Counted from the stretch's first letter, positions 1 to 8,303 are shown. The stretch is DNA of 37,862 nt from Clostridiales bacterium (GCA_004554105.1 SFNW01000005.1:1-37862); one strand, 5' to 3'. The notes: a model not told the origin generated them from the sequence alone. Translations and numbers: made by a program.

Positions 1-21
1 CTTCGGCGATGGGTGGATTTT

Positions 22-99
22 ATTTCATTCGTGCGCGGCAGCGCGCGAATTTCATCTGAGCGCAGCGAAGATTTCATCGTGCGACAGCACGATTTCATT
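22..99. repeat. Tandem short hairpin units joined by ATTTCATC
   Basis: Three consecutive units begin with ATTTCAT(C/T) at 22, 49 and 71, and a fourth copy of the 8-mer closes the array at 92. Each unit carries its own small palindrome (for example GTGCG-ACA-GCAC in the third). The linker is conserved while the stems differ, so structure seems to matter more than sequence. No reading frame fits. I think this is a REP-like intergenic repeat; its function is unknown. Confidence 0.6.
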
Positions 100-133
100 A
101 AAAAAAGAGTCGCTTTCGCGGCTCTTTTTTTCC
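100..133. terminator. Bidirectional intrinsic terminator after spoIIQ-like gene
   Basis: AAAGAG-CGC and GCG-CTCTTT arms with a short tttc loop are flanked by an A-run on the left and a T-run on the right, so it can end transcription from either side. It lies just past the stop of the leftward peptidase gene. Confidence 0.75.
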
Positions 134-140
134 TTATATA

Positions 141-908
141 TTATTCGTCGTAGACAATCGTCATGGTTGCCGCCGAGATATAGTCGAGGGGGTTGACGGT
201 TTTGCCGTCGACGCGCAGCTCGAAGTGCAGGTGCGGCTCTTCGGCAATTTCAATCAGCGCACTGTCGCCGACCGCGCCGATGACCTCGCCGCTCTTGACC
301 GTGTCGCCGACCGAGACGGCGATGTCCTCGGCAAGATTCTGATAGACGGTTTCGGCACTGCCGTCATGGCGGACGACCACGGTGTAGCCCATCATCGGGT
401 GTGCGTAGACCTCGGAGACGACGCCGTCCGCCGCCGCCATGACACCCTCGCCCGTGCCGGCGCAGATGTCGATGCCGCTGTGCGTGCGGTAGTCCTCCAT
501 CGTGTCGGAGTAGACTAAGACGTCAACCGAATAGCTCTTCGAGACGTTGCCGATGGTAGGCATGATAAAGACGGGCAGCGTACTTTCGGGCGCCGCCGCC
601 TCGGTTATCGGATCGGTCGCCGCCGCCGAAGCTGCGGGGCGCGTTGCCGCGCTCGTCTCGGCGGGCTCGGTTACGGCGGGTAGGGTCTGCGTGGTCTGCG
701 GCTTCGGCGCGGTTGTCACAATCGGCAAATGTGCCGTCGTCTGTGCGGAGGTGGAGACCTCGGCACTGTTTGCGCTCGTCTCGGCGGGCTTGTTCCGCTT
801 ATTCGCCGCCGTGACCAGTCCGACGGCGACCGCCATGATGAGAAGCACCAAAATAATCGTCATGTATAAAACTTGCGCGGTTTTCTGTTCGTTTTTCTTT
901 TGTTCCAT
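141..908 (-). CDS. spoIIQ: SpoIIQ-like M23 family metallopeptidase, membrane anchored
   Basis: 255 aa. Residues ~14-34 form one transmembrane segment, followed by a Thr/Ala/Pro-rich linker (~45-115) and a C-terminal LytM/M23 domain. The zinc ligands are visible: H143 and D147 in HSGID, and H226/H228 in HLHFE. SpoIIQ is the forespore-side partner of SpoIIIAH in the channel joining mother cell and forespore. Clostridial SpoIIQ keeps an intact M23 site, as seen here, whereas the B. subtilis protein has lost part of it. The reading frame extends upstream to a GTG at 950, but I chose the ATG at 908 because the TM segment then sits near the N-terminus and AGAAAGGAA precedes it. The upstream sigma-F-type promoter supports SpoIIQ over a general cell-wall M23 enzyme. 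Confidence 0.75.
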   Translation of the reverse strand: MEQKKNEQKTAQVLYMTIILVLLIMAVAVGLVTAANKRNKPAETSANSAEVSTSAQTTAHLPIVTTAPKPQTTQTLPAVTEPAETSAATRPAASAAATDPITEAAAPESTLPVFIMPTIGNVSKSYSVDVLVYSDTMEDYRTHSGIDICAGTGEGVMAAADGVVSEVYAHPMMGYTVVVRHDGSAETVYQNLAEDIAVSVGDTVKSGEVIGAVGDSALIEIAEEPHLHFELRVDGKTVNPLDYISAATMTIVYDE

Positions 909-963
909 CGTATTTATGCCATTCCTTTCTGATTGCGTGAGGCGTTTCACGAGAAGTTGTTAG

Positions 964-993
964 TATTTTTGCCGTCCTCGGCGGCTTTTATGC
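964..993 (-). promoter_or_regulatory. Sigma-F-type promoter for spoIIQ-like gene
   Basis: Read on the minus strand, GCATA (993-989) is followed after exactly 15 nt by GGCAAAAATA (973-964). This fits the B. subtilis sigma-F consensus GYWTA-N15-GGNRANANTW at every constrained position. Transcription would start near 957, about 50 nt upstream of the chosen ATG. B. subtilis spoIIQ is a classic sigma-F gene. Confidence 0.6.
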
Positions 994-1086
994 GCAATAC
1001 GGGAAGAAACAGGCGGCTTTTAGCACCCAAAGCAACTGTTTGCAAAATCTTCACGAAGAAATCACAAAGAAAATTTGCGCAAGCCC

Positions 1087-1115
1087 TTGACAAATCTGCA
1101 AAAAGGTGTTAAATT
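1087..1115 (+). promoter_or_regulatory. Sigma-A promoter of the heat-shock operon
   Basis: TTGACA (1087-1092), a 17-nt spacer and TAAATT (1110-1115). The predicted start near 1122 lies just before the CIRCE element, the usual arrangement for HrcA repression. Confidence 0.8.
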
Positions 1116-1126
1116 TGAATCATGAA

Positions 1127-1153
1127 TTAGCACTCAACCACTTTAAGTGCTAA
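1127..1153. promoter_or_regulatory. CIRCE operator (HrcA binding site)
   Basis: TTAGCACTC, nine bases, AAGTGCTAA. The canonical element is TTAGCACTC-N9-GAGTGCTAA, so only the first base of the right arm differs. It sits at the predicted transcription start of hrcA. No second CIRCE was found before grpE, dnaK or dnaJ. Confidence 0.95.
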
Positions 1154-1179
1154 AATCACATCGGAAAGGAGCGGGAAAC

Positions 1180-2247
1180 ATGGAAAGCGGACTCAGCCGA
1201 CGCAAGGAACAGATTTTGCGGGCGGTGGTTGAAGCCTATGTCAAGACCGGCGAGCCGGTCGGCTCGAAGTATATCGCCGAGAGCAGACTGCCGAATTGCT
1301 CTCCCGCGACGATTCGCAACGAGATGGCAGAGCTGGAAGCACTCGGCTATTTGGAGCAGCCGCACACCTCGGCGGGCAGAGTCCCGAGCGAGCGCGGCTA
1401 TCGCTTCTATGTCGATTGTCTCTCCGAAGAATATAAAAAGACCAAGGCACAGACCGACTTCATGGCGGAGCAGCTTCGCGGCAAGCGGCACGAGCTTGAC
1501 AAGATTCTTGCCGAGGCGTCGCGGCTGGCGGGCAGCATGACCAACTACACGGCTATCGCGGTACGTCCGCGCACCGATATGAGCAAGATTATCCGCTTTG
1601 AGGTCATGTATTTCGACAGCAAAACGCTCGTGCTTGTCATGCTTTCGGGCAGCGGCGCGACGAGGACCTGCAATCTGCGGCTTCCGTTCGATGTTCTGCC
1701 GGCGCAGGCGGCGCAGCTCGCCGCAGTGCTGAACAAGTACATCGCGGGGCGCACGCCGAGCGAAATCACGCTTCCCGTGATGATGCGCGCCGAGGAGGAA
1801 ATGGGCAGCCGCGCCGGTCTGCTCTCCATCGCCATGAAAGAGATTTACAACGGCATGGAGGAACAGAGCGGCGGCGAGATTCGCGTGGACGGTGTCGAAC
1901 GGTTGCTTGAATATCCCGAATACAGCGACCTCGGCAAACTTCGCGGTCTGCTCGGTGCGATTGAAAGCAAGGAAGGCATTCTCGATACGATTTCGCACAT
2001 TGACGGCGACGACCTCGGCGTCGTCATCGGCAGGGAAAACGGCGAAGAAAATCTGAGCGACACGACCATGGTCGTCAAAAAGATTAAAAAGGACGGCAAG
2101 GTCGTCGGTGCCATCGGCATTATCGGTCCGTGCCGCATGGATTATGCCAAGGTCATGCCGATCGTCAGCGCGCTTGCCGAATCGGTCGGCAGTGTGCTGA
2201 GCGACGAGCTGAAAATGCTTGAAGGACCGAAAAAGAAAGACGAATGA
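1180..2247 (+). CDS. hrcA: Heat-inducible transcription repressor HrcA
   Basis: 355 aa, normal for HrcA. The N-terminal winged helix region (REQIL-like start, EPVGSKYIAE, CSPATIRNEMAELE, HTSAGRVPSERGYRFYVD) is typical, followed by the GAF-like dimer domain. HrcA binds CIRCE and represses chaperone operons when GroE is available. A GTG at 1147 is in frame, but it overlaps CIRCE; the ATG at 1180 has AAAGGAG 8 nt upstream and gives the usual N-terminus. It is first in the operon with grpE-dnaK-dnaJ-prmA and, through CIRCE, autoregulated. Confidence 0.97.
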   Translation: MESGLSRRKEQILRAVVEAYVKTGEPVGSKYIAESRLPNCSPATIRNEMAELEALGYLEQPHTSAGRVPSERGYRFYVDCLSEEYKKTKAQTDFMAEQLRGKRHELDKILAEASRLAGSMTNYTAIAVRPRTDMSKIIRFEVMYFDSKTLVLVMLSGSGATRTCNLRLPFDVLPAQAAQLAAVLNKYIAGRTPSEITLPVMMRAEEEMGSRAGLLSIAMKEIYNGMEEQSGGEIRVDGVERLLEYPEYSDLGKLRGLLGAIESKEGILDTISHIDGDDLGVVIGRENGEENLSDTTMVVKKIKKDGKVVGAIGIIGPCRMDYAKVMPIVSALAESVGSVLSDELKMLEGPKKKDE

Positions 2248-2263
2248 AAGGGTGCTGTGAAGA

Positions 2264-2854
2264 ATGGCGGAAGAAAAGAATAAGGAAGAAACCGTGAGCG
2301 AAACCGTGGCCGAGCAGACCGAAGAAACCGTCGAGAAAGCCGAGACGGCGGAAAAAGAAACCGACGGCAAGGCAAAGAAAAGCAAAGCCGAGAAAAAACT
2401 CGAAAACGAAATCGAGGCACTGAAAGCCGAGCTTGCGAAAAAGGACGCCGAGGCGGCGGAGCAGAAAGAAAGCTATCTGCGTGTCGTCGCCGAGTACGAC
2501 AACTTCCGCAAGCGGTCGAAGGCGGAGCGCGACGCGATCTACAGCGACGCCTGCGCCGACGTCATCGGCGCGCTGCTGCCGGTTTACGACAACATCGAGC
2601 GCGCGGCGGCGTTTACCGACGGTGAGAAGATTGCCGAGGGCGTGCGCCTCACCGTGAAGAGCTTTGCCGAAGCGCTGCAAAAGCTCGGCGTGACCGAAAT
2701 CGAGGCAAAGACCTTTGACCCGAATCTGCACAACGCCGTGATGCACGTCGAGGACGACACGCTCGGCGAGGGCGAAATCGTGGAGGTTTTCCAAAAGGGC
2801 TACAAAAAGGGTGACAAGGTGATCCGCTACGCGATGGTTAAATCCGCGAATTAG
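2264..2854 (+). CDS. grpE: Nucleotide exchange factor GrpE
   Basis: 196 aa. A long charged N-terminal coiled coil rich in Glu/Lys/Ala (residues ~1-75) precedes the GrpE core (YLRVVAEYDNFRKRSKAERDAIY) and the C-terminal beta domain (FDPNLHNAVMH, GEIVEVFQKGYKKGDKVIRYAMVKSAN). GrpE dimers exchange ADP for ATP on DnaK. It starts 16 nt after hrcA and is clearly in the same operon. Confidence 0.97.
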   Translation: MAEEKNKEETVSETVAEQTEETVEKAETAEKETDGKAKKSKAEKKLENEIEALKAELAKKDAEAAEQKESYLRVVAEYDNFRKRSKAERDAIYSDACADVIGALLPVYDNIERAAAFTDGEKIAEGVRLTVKSFAEALQKLGVTEIEAKTFDPNLHNAVMHVEDDTLGEGEIVEVFQKGYKKGDKVIRYAMVKSAN

Positions 2855-2883
2855 CGGCGGCTGAAATCCCGCAATCCCGATAA

Positions 2884-3041
2884 GCCTTCCCCCTTGGGGG
2901 AAGGTGGCGAGTATGCTCGCCGGATGAGGGGTAGGACACGAAAGTGTCCGTCTTGGTAGTTTCCCGTTTGCTGCGGATACGCCGCAAGCGGCTACCCCTC
3001 ATCAGTCAACTTCGTTGACAGCTTCCCCCGAGGGGGAAGCC
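2884..3041. repeat. Foldback intergenic element, CTTCCCCC subtype
   Basis: The ends are CTTCCCCC-tt-GGGGGAAG and CTTCCCCC-ga-GGGGGAAG hairpins. Inside them lie GGATGAGGGGTAG and its inverted partner CTACCCCTCATC, plus variable stem-loops (GGCGAGTATGCTCGCC, GGACACGAAAGTGTCC, GTCAACTTCGTTGAC). The whole ~158 nt can fold back on itself. It occupies most of the 300-nt gap between grpE and dnaK and carries no reading frame. It shares its layout with the elements at 5074-5258 and 18989-19094. Confidence 0.75.
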
Positions 3042-3057
3042 GAAACTCTCCCTTGCC

Positions 3058-3104
3058 GAAAAGGTTTGGAAGGGCGCGGGAAACCTTTCCTTAAAAGGTT
3101 TCCC
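3058..3104. repeat. Short GCGCGGGAAA-type repeat with strong hairpin
   Basis: GGGAAACCTTT (3078-3088) and AAAGGTTTCCC (3094-3104) form an 11-bp stem with a 5-nt loop. The block AAAGGTTTGGAAGGGCGCGGG just before it is recognisable, inverted, at the end of the M18 peptidase gene near 35317-35355. There is no U-tract, so I do not call a terminator. Confidence 0.5.
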
Positions 3105-3154
3105 GATATAAATCAAACTAACATAAAATTTTATTGATTCCGGAGGAATTGATC

Positions 3155-4999
3155 ATGGGAAAAGTAATTGGTATAGATTTAGGTACGACAAACTCCTGCG
3201 TCGCGGTTTATGAGGGCGGTGAGCCTATCGTCATTCCGAACCCCGAGGGTGCGAGAACGACGCCGTCGGTCGTTGCGTTCAGCAAGACCGGCGAGAGAAT
3301 GGTCGGTCAGGTTGCAAAGCGCCAGAGCGTAACCAACCCCGACCGCACCATCAGCAGCATTAAGCGTGAGATGGGCACGGCTTACAAGGTTGAAGTCGAC
3401 GGCAAGCAGTACACGCCGCAGGAAATTTCGGCGATGATTCTGCAAAAGCTGAAGGCGGACGCAGAAGCCTACCTCGGCACGAAGGTCACCGAGGCGGTTA
3501 TCACGGTCCCCGCATACTTCACCGACGCACAGCGTCAGGCGACCAAGGACGCGGGCAAGATCGCAGGTCTTGACGTCAAGCGTATCATCAACGAGCCGAC
3601 GGCGGCTGCGCTTGCCTACGGCATGGATAAGGAAGCCGAGCAGAAAATCATGATTTTCGACCTCGGCGGCGGTACGTTCGATGTTTCGATTCTCGAAATT
3701 TCGGACGGCGTCTTTGAGGTGCTTGCCACCGCGGGCAACAACCGCCTCGGCGGCGATGACTTTGACGCACGCGTCATCGGCTGGATTGCCGACACCTTCA
3801 AGAGCGAGAGCGGCATTGACCTGCGCTCGGATAAGATGGCAATGCAGAGACTCAAGGAGGCTGCCGAGAAGGCGAAGATTGAACTGTCCGGCATGACCTC
3901 GACCAACATCAACCTGCCGTTCATCACGGCGGACGCAACCGGTCCGAAGCACTTCGACGCAACGCTGACCCGCGCAAAGTTCAACGAACTGACCGCAGAC
4001 CTCGTCAGCGCGACGATGGGACCCGTCAAGCAGGCACTCTCCGACGCAGGACTTCAGCCCTCCGACATCGCAAAGGTTCTGCTTGTCGGCGGCTCGACCC
4101 GTATTCCCGCCGTTCAGGAAGCGGTCAAGAACTTCATGGGCAAAGAGCCGTTCAAGGGCATCAACCCCGATGAGTGCGTCGCAATCGGCGCGGCAATTCA
4201 GGGCGGCGTGCTCGGCGGCGACGTCAAGGACATCGTCCTGCTCGACGTAACGCCTCTGTCGCTCGGCATCGAGACGATGGGCGGCGTCTTCAACCGCATC
4301 ATCGACCGCAACACGACCATTCCGGTCAAGAAGAGCCAGATTTACTCCACTGCGGCGGACAATCAGACCTCGGTCGAGATTCACGTCCTGCAGGGTGAAC
4401 GCGATATGGCTGCCGGCAACACCACGCTCGGCAGATTCATTCTCGACGGCATCACGCCCGCGCCCCGCGGCATTCCGCAGATTGAGGTCACGTTCGACAT
4501 CGACTCCAACGGTATCGTCAACGTCACCGCGCAGGATAAGGGTACCGGCAAGGAGCAGCACATCACGATTACTTCGTCGACCAATATGACCAAGGAGGAC
4601 ATCGACCGCGCCGTCAAGGACGCGGAGAAGTTCGCCGAGGAGGATAAGAAGCAGAAGGAAGCGGTCGAGGCAAAGAACCATGCCGACAGCCTGATTTTCC
4701 AGAGCGAAAAGACCCTGAGCGAGCTCGGCGACAAGATTACCGACGCCGAGAAAGCCCCCGTTACCGCCGCGATTGAAAAACTGAAGGAGACGGTCAAGAC
4801 GGGCGACACCGAGGCCATCAAGGCGGACACCGAGGCGCTCGAAAAGTCCTTCTACACCATCAGCGAGAAGCTGTACAGCCAGGCGCAGGCTGCGCAGGGC
4901 GGCGCAAATCCGAACGCCGACCCGAACGCAGGCGCACAGCAGGGCAGTGACGGCAACACCTATTACAACGCCGATTTTGAGGATAAGACCGGCAAATAA
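3155..4999 (+). CDS. dnaK: Molecular chaperone DnaK (Hsp70)
   Basis: 614 aa, full length. The N-terminal ATPase domain shows GIDLGTTNSCVAV, the phosphate-binding IFDLGGGTFDVSIL and VLLVGGSTRIPAV; the substrate-binding domain includes DVTPLSLGIETMGG. The C-terminal lid ends in a Gln/Gly/Asn/Ala-rich tail. The ATG at 3155 is preferred over an upstream TTG at 3134 because GGAGG lies 8 nt before it. It belongs to the hrcA operon but follows a 300-nt gap filled by repeats, so chaperone transcripts must pass through foldback RNA. Confidence 0.98.
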   Translation: MGKVIGIDLGTTNSCVAVYEGGEPIVIPNPEGARTTPSVVAFSKTGERMVGQVAKRQSVTNPDRTISSIKREMGTAYKVEVDGKQYTPQEISAMILQKLKADAEAYLGTKVTEAVITVPAYFTDAQRQATKDAGKIAGLDVKRIINEPTAAALAYGMDKEAEQKIMIFDLGGGTFDVSILEISDGVFEVLATAGNNRLGGDDFDARVIGWIADTFKSESGIDLRSDKMAMQRLKEAAEKAKIELSGMTSTNINLPFITADATGPKHFDATLTRAKFNELTADLVSATMGPVKQALSDAGLQPSDIAKVLLVGGSTRIPAVQEAVKNFMGKEPFKGINPDECVAIGAAIQGGVLGGDVKDIVLLDVTPLSLGIETMGGVFNRIIDRNTTIPVKKSQIYSTAADNQTSVEIHVLQGERDMAAGNTTLGRFILDGITPAPRGIPQIEVTFDIDSNGIVNVTAQDKGTGKEQHITITSSTNMTKEDIDRAVKDAEKFAEEDKKQKEAVEAKNHADSLIFQSEKTLSELGDKITDAEKAPVTAAIEKLKETVKTGDTEAIKADTEALEKSFYTISEKLYSQAQAAQGGANPNADPNAGAQQGSDGNTYYNADFEDKTGK

Positions 5000-5073
5000 T
5001 CGGGAGTGAAAAATCCCGAGCCGCAAAATGCGGATTGCAGTTTGAAGATAAAGCGAACACCGATATGTTTTGA

Positions 5074-5258
5074 GCCTCCCTCTTTGAGGGAGGTGGCGTG
5101 CGAAGCACGACGGAAGGAGTAAACTCCCTCAGTCGCTTACGCGACAGCTCCCATCGCGCTCAAAGAGCGCGATAGAGTTTCGCTCTGCAGCAAGAAAACT
5201 CTAAAATGCAAAGTGAAACTCAGGGAGAACGCCTTGCGTTCTCCTCGGGGAGGGAGCC
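5074..5258. repeat. Foldback intergenic element, CCTCCCTC subtype
   Basis: It starts GCCTCCCTC-ttt-GAGGGAGG and ends GGGGAGGGAGCC. Within are GTGGCGTGCGAAGCACGAC, GGAAGGAGT, ACTCCCTCAGTCGC and further stem-loops (GTCGCTTACGCGAC, ATCGCGCTCAAAGAGCGCGAT, GGAGAACGCCTTGCGTTCTCC). It fills half of the 374-nt dnaK-dnaJ gap. The rest holds AGCCGC/GCGGCT (5297-5320) followed by a short T-run, a possible weak terminator or pause site. No gene is visible in the gap. Confidence 0.7.
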
Positions 5259-5373
5259 TTAAAATCACATGATGTGTTACATGACTTTTGCACTCAAGCC
5301 GCAAGACCGAGAATGCGGCTCGGATTTTTCGCGTATTTCGGACAAATTCATACAGTGAAATAAGAGAAGAACG

Positions 5374-6534
5374 ATGGCAGACAAGAGAGACTATTATGAA
5401 GTGCTCGGCGTTGACAAAAACGCCGACGCTTCCACAATCAAAAAAGCATATTACAAGCTCGCAAAGCAGTATCACCCCGACGTCAATCCGGGCGATAAAG
5501 AGGCGGAGAAGAAGTTCAAGGAAATCAACGAGGCATACGCCGTCCTCTCCGACGAGGAGAAAAAGGCAAAGTACGACCAGTACGGTCATGCCGCCTTTGA
5601 AAACGGCGGTATGGGCGGCGGCGACGGCGCAGGATTCGAGGGCTTCGACTTCGGCGACATTTTCTCCTCGTTCTTCGGCGGCGACGGCGGCGGATTCAGC
5701 TTCGGCGGCAACGGCTTCGGCGGAGGCGGCAGCCGCCGCAATGCGCCGATGCGCGGCGAGGATATCCGCGTGCGCGTCACCATCAGCTTTGAAGAGGCGG
5801 TACACGGCTGCAAGAAGGACATTTCCTTCGGCAGAGTGCAGCGCTGTGAGGAGTGCGGCGGCAGCGGCGCAAAGAAGGGAACTTCGCCCGAGACCTGCCA
5901 AAAGTGCGGCGGCAGCGGACAGATTCGCGTCCAGCAGCGCACGGCGTTTGGCATGATGCAGTCGACCCGCGCCTGCGACGAGTGCCGCGGAACGGGCAAG
6001 ATTGTCAAAGACCCCTGCACCAACTGCCGCGGAACGGGTTACGTCAAGATTACGAAGAAAATCGCGGTCTCGATTCCCGCTGGCATCGACGACGGACAGA
6101 GCCTGTCGATTCCGGGACAGGGCAATGAGGGCAGAAACGGCGGTCCCGCCGGCAATCTGCTCGTCCTTGTATCGGTCAAACCCCACGCGGTCTTTGAGCG
6201 CGAGGGCAACGACGTCTACTGCGAAGTGCCGATTACCTATTGGGAGGCGGCGCTCGGCGGCGAAATCGACATTCCGACCCTCGAGGGCAAGGAGAAATTC
6301 ACCGTGCCCGAGGGAACGCAGACCGGCACGACCTTTACTTTGCGCGGACGCGGCATTCCGCGCGTCAATTCGTCGGCGCGCGGCAATCTGTACATCACCG
6401 TCAAGGTTGAAGTGCCGCGCGGCTTGACCGCCAAGCAGAAGGAGCAGCTCACCGCGCTCGCCGAGAGCTTCGGCGACAAGGTGGCAAGCAAGCGCGAGAC
6501 CTTCTTCAAGAAGTTCTCGGATTTGTTCAAATAA
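5374..6534 (+). CDS. dnaJ: Co-chaperone DnaJ (Hsp40)
   Basis: 386 aa with the complete type I layout. The N-terminal J domain carries HPD in QYHPDVNPG. A long Gly/Phe-rich linker (~75-125) follows, then four zinc-binding repeats (CEECGGSG, CQKCGGSG, CDECRGTG, CTNCRGTG), then the two C-terminal substrate-binding domains. DnaJ delivers clients to DnaK and stimulates its ATPase. The ribosome binding site (AAGAGAAGAACG) is weaker than that of dnaK. Fourth gene of the heat-shock operon. Confidence 0.98.
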   Translation: MADKRDYYEVLGVDKNADASTIKKAYYKLAKQYHPDVNPGDKEAEKKFKEINEAYAVLSDEEKKAKYDQYGHAAFENGGMGGGDGAGFEGFDFGDIFSSFFGGDGGGFSFGGNGFGGGGSRRNAPMRGEDIRVRVTISFEEAVHGCKKDISFGRVQRCEECGGSGAKKGTSPETCQKCGGSGQIRVQQRTAFGMMQSTRACDECRGTGKIVKDPCTNCRGTGYVKITKKIAVSIPAGIDDGQSLSIPGQGNEGRNGGPAGNLLVLVSVKPHAVFEREGNDVYCEVPITYWEAALGGEIDIPTLEGKEKFTVPEGTQTGTTFTLRGRGIPRVNSSARGNLYITVKVEVPRGLTAKQKEQLTALAESFGDKVASKRETFFKKFSDLFK

Positions 6535-6555
6535 TCAAGGATAGGAAAAACGCAC

Positions 6556-7476
6556 ATGGATATGCAGTGGACACAGATCCGCGTCACCGGCGCGGTAGGC
6601 GACCTCGAGACCATCAGCGCGGTTATGAGCATGGTCAATAACAGCCTGATGATTGAGGATTACAGCGACGTGACAACCGACGGTATGTACGGCGCACTGC
6701 TCGACGACAGCCTGCTCAACGCCGACCGCACCAAGGGCGCGGTTTCGGTCTTTATCCCCGAGACGCAGAGCGTCGCCGAGGGCAAGGCGTTTATCGAGGG
6801 GCAGCTTCGGGCTTCGGGCATTCCGTACACCATAGAGACGGTCGGCTGCCGCGAGGAGGACTGGGCGGAGTCGTGGAAGAAATACTATCACCCGGTCAAA
6901 ATCGGCAGAATCGTCATTGTTCCCGCGTGGGAGGACTACACCCCCGCCGCGGGCGAAATTCCGGTGACGATGGACCCCGGTATGGCGTTCGGCACGGGGA
7001 CGCATGAGACGACGCGGCTCGTCATCTCGATGCTTGAAACCTATCTGAAGCCGGGCGACCGTATGCTCGACGTCGGCTGCGGCAGCGGCATTCTGTCAAT
7101 CTGCGCGTCGAAGCTCGGCGCGTCCTACTGTGCCGCCTATGACCTCGACCCGACGGCGGTGCGCGTCGCACGAGAGAACATCGAGGCGAGCGGCGCCGAG
7201 AACATCGTCTGCGGCACGTCGGATTTGCTTCGCGACGTTGACAAATCGGGCGGACGCTTCAACGTCATCGCGGCAAACCTCGTCGCCGACATCATTCTGC
7301 GCATGGCGCCCGACGTCGGCGATTACCTGACCGACGACGGCGTGCTGATTGCGTCGGGCATCATCTGCCCGCGCCGCGCCGAGGTCGAAGAAGCGCTGGC
7401 AAAAGAGGGCTTTGAGGTGTTTGACGCCAAAGTCGAAAACGACTGGTGCGCCCTCGCGGTACGAAAGAAGAAGTAA
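6556..7476 (+). CDS. prmA: Ribosomal protein L11 methyltransferase PrmA
   Basis: 306 aa. The N-terminal L11-recognition domain includes EDWAESWKKYYHPVKIG, and DPGMAFGTGTHETTRL is the PrmA signature. The SAM-binding motif is DVGCGSGILSICASKLGA, followed by the NLVADII motif. PrmA trimethylates ribosomal protein L11. It begins 21 nt after dnaJ; linkage of prmA to dnaJ is common in Firmicutes. The operon ends in a strong terminator just downstream. Confidence 0.95.
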   Translation: MDMQWTQIRVTGAVGDLETISAVMSMVNNSLMIEDYSDVTTDGMYGALLDDSLLNADRTKGAVSVFIPETQSVAEGKAFIEGQLRASGIPYTIETVGCREEDWAESWKKYYHPVKIGRIVIVPAWEDYTPAAGEIPVTMDPGMAFGTGTHETTRLVISMLETYLKPGDRMLDVGCGSGILSICASKLGASYCAAYDLDPTAVRVARENIEASGAENIVCGTSDLLRDVDKSGGRFNVIAANLVADIILRMAPDVGDYLTDDGVLIASGIICPRRAEVEEALAKEGFEVFDAKVENDWCALAVRKKK

Positions 7477-7488
7477 GGATAAGATAAA

Positions 7489-7527
7489 CCCCCGCGGCAA
7501 AAGCAAAGCCTTTTGCCGCGGGGGTTT
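7489..7527 (+). terminator. Intrinsic terminator of the hrcA-prmA operon
   Basis: Perfect 15-bp stem CCCCCGCGGCAAAAG / CTTTTGCCGCGGGGG with a 6-nt loop, followed by TTT. It lies 12 nt after the prmA stop. Confidence 0.9.
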
Positions 7528-7571
7528 GCGTATGCAAACTTAAGTACGATTTGCCCAACGCGAGAGAAAAA

Positions 7572-7600
7572 TTGACAAATTCCAAATAGAATGATACAAT
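7572..7600 (+). promoter_or_regulatory. Near-consensus sigma-A promoter of the solitary gene
   Basis: TTGACA (7572-7577), 17-nt spacer, TACAAT (7595-7600), inside AT-rich sequence 38 nt before the ATG. It makes the next gene an independent unit. Confidence 0.8.
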
Positions 7601-7637
7601 TTTTAAAATATAAAACTAACGTAGGAGACAGTGAAAT

Positions 7638-8303
7638 ATGAGAGTAGGCGTGATTAGGACGGCACTTGACGCTTTATTTTTGGAGAGGCGCGTCTTTTGT
7701 TCGGAAGCGGATTTTCAATTTGCATTAGCGTGGAAAATCCAAGAATTGTTTCCTGATTCCGAGGTAAGGCTTGAGTATATCCCCGGTAAGTTCGACCTAA
7801 ATATACATATTGATATCGCAGTATTCATCGGCGGAGAAATGATACCGATTGAGCTGAAGTATAAAACCAAACAGTTTGTTAGCCCGCTCGGAGCAGAGCC
7901 GGTTTTTTTGAAAAATCAGGGGGCACAGGATATAGGGCGCTACGATTTTCTCAGCGACATTCAAAGGTTGGAAAGACTGACAGAAGGCGGAAAATATCCG
8001 ATTCAAACAGCATATGCAATTATCCTAACCAACGATTCGCTTTATTGGACTCAACCGAAAAGGCATACGAACACAGTAGACCAAGCGTTCCGTATCCATG
8101 AGGGGACAAGTATACACGGAAACAGAAGCTGGGCACCGGGCACAGGTGCGGGGACAAAGCAGAAAAGGGAAGAAGCTATTCAAATTAAAGGAACATACCG
8201 CATGGCTTGGGAAGATTATATGGAAGCGGTTGAATGTTCATCTTGCAAATTCAAATTTTCCGTTGTGAAAATCGAAAAGGCAGCATTAGAGCGAAATTTG
8301 TGA
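7638..8303 (+). CDS. Uncharacterised protein with PD-(D/E)XK-like motif
   Basis: 221 aa; I do not recognise a named family. An N-terminal stretch with acidic E24 (FCSEADFQFALAWKIQEL) is followed by D59 in HIDIAVFIGG and E72-L-K74 in MIPIELKYKTK. The order Glu-helix, Asp, then E-x-K fits the PD-(D/E)XK nuclease-like fold used by many restriction and repair proteins. The middle (TAYAIILTND) could be a further core strand, and the C-terminus has a CSSC pair. The gene is visibly richer in A+T than its neighbours and uses codons such as ATA and AGG more often, which suggests transfer. It has its own promoter and terminator and no methylase or toxin partner beside it. Nuclease activity is inferred only from the motif. 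Confidence 0.55.
   Translation: MRVGVIRTALDALFLERRVFCSEADFQFALAWKIQELFPDSEVRLEYIPGKFDLNIHIDIAVFIGGEMIPIELKYKTKQFVSPLGAEPVFLKNQGAQDIGRYDFLSDIQRLERLTEGGKYPIQTAYAIILTNDSLYWTQPKRHTNTVDQAFRIHEGTSIHGNRSWAPGTGAGTKQKREEAIQIKGTYRMAWEDYMEAVECSSCKFKFSVVKIEKAALERNL

Noticed and set aside
3179..5026. 615-codon open frame antisense to dnaK
   Set aside because: It mirrors dnaK codons in a GC-rich genome; there is no ribosome binding site, no family resemblance, and the protein is Arg/Leu/Val/Ala-skewed. Similar shadows lie opposite hrcA, gdhA, nrdD, the GH43 gene and the adaptor gene.
5288..5956. 222-codon frame overlapping dnaJ
   Set aside because: Arg/Ser-rich translation of the dnaJ gene in another frame, without a start signal.
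7638..8303. Part of a restriction-modification system
   Set aside because: No methyltransferase or specificity gene on either side, so only the nuclease-like motif is reported.
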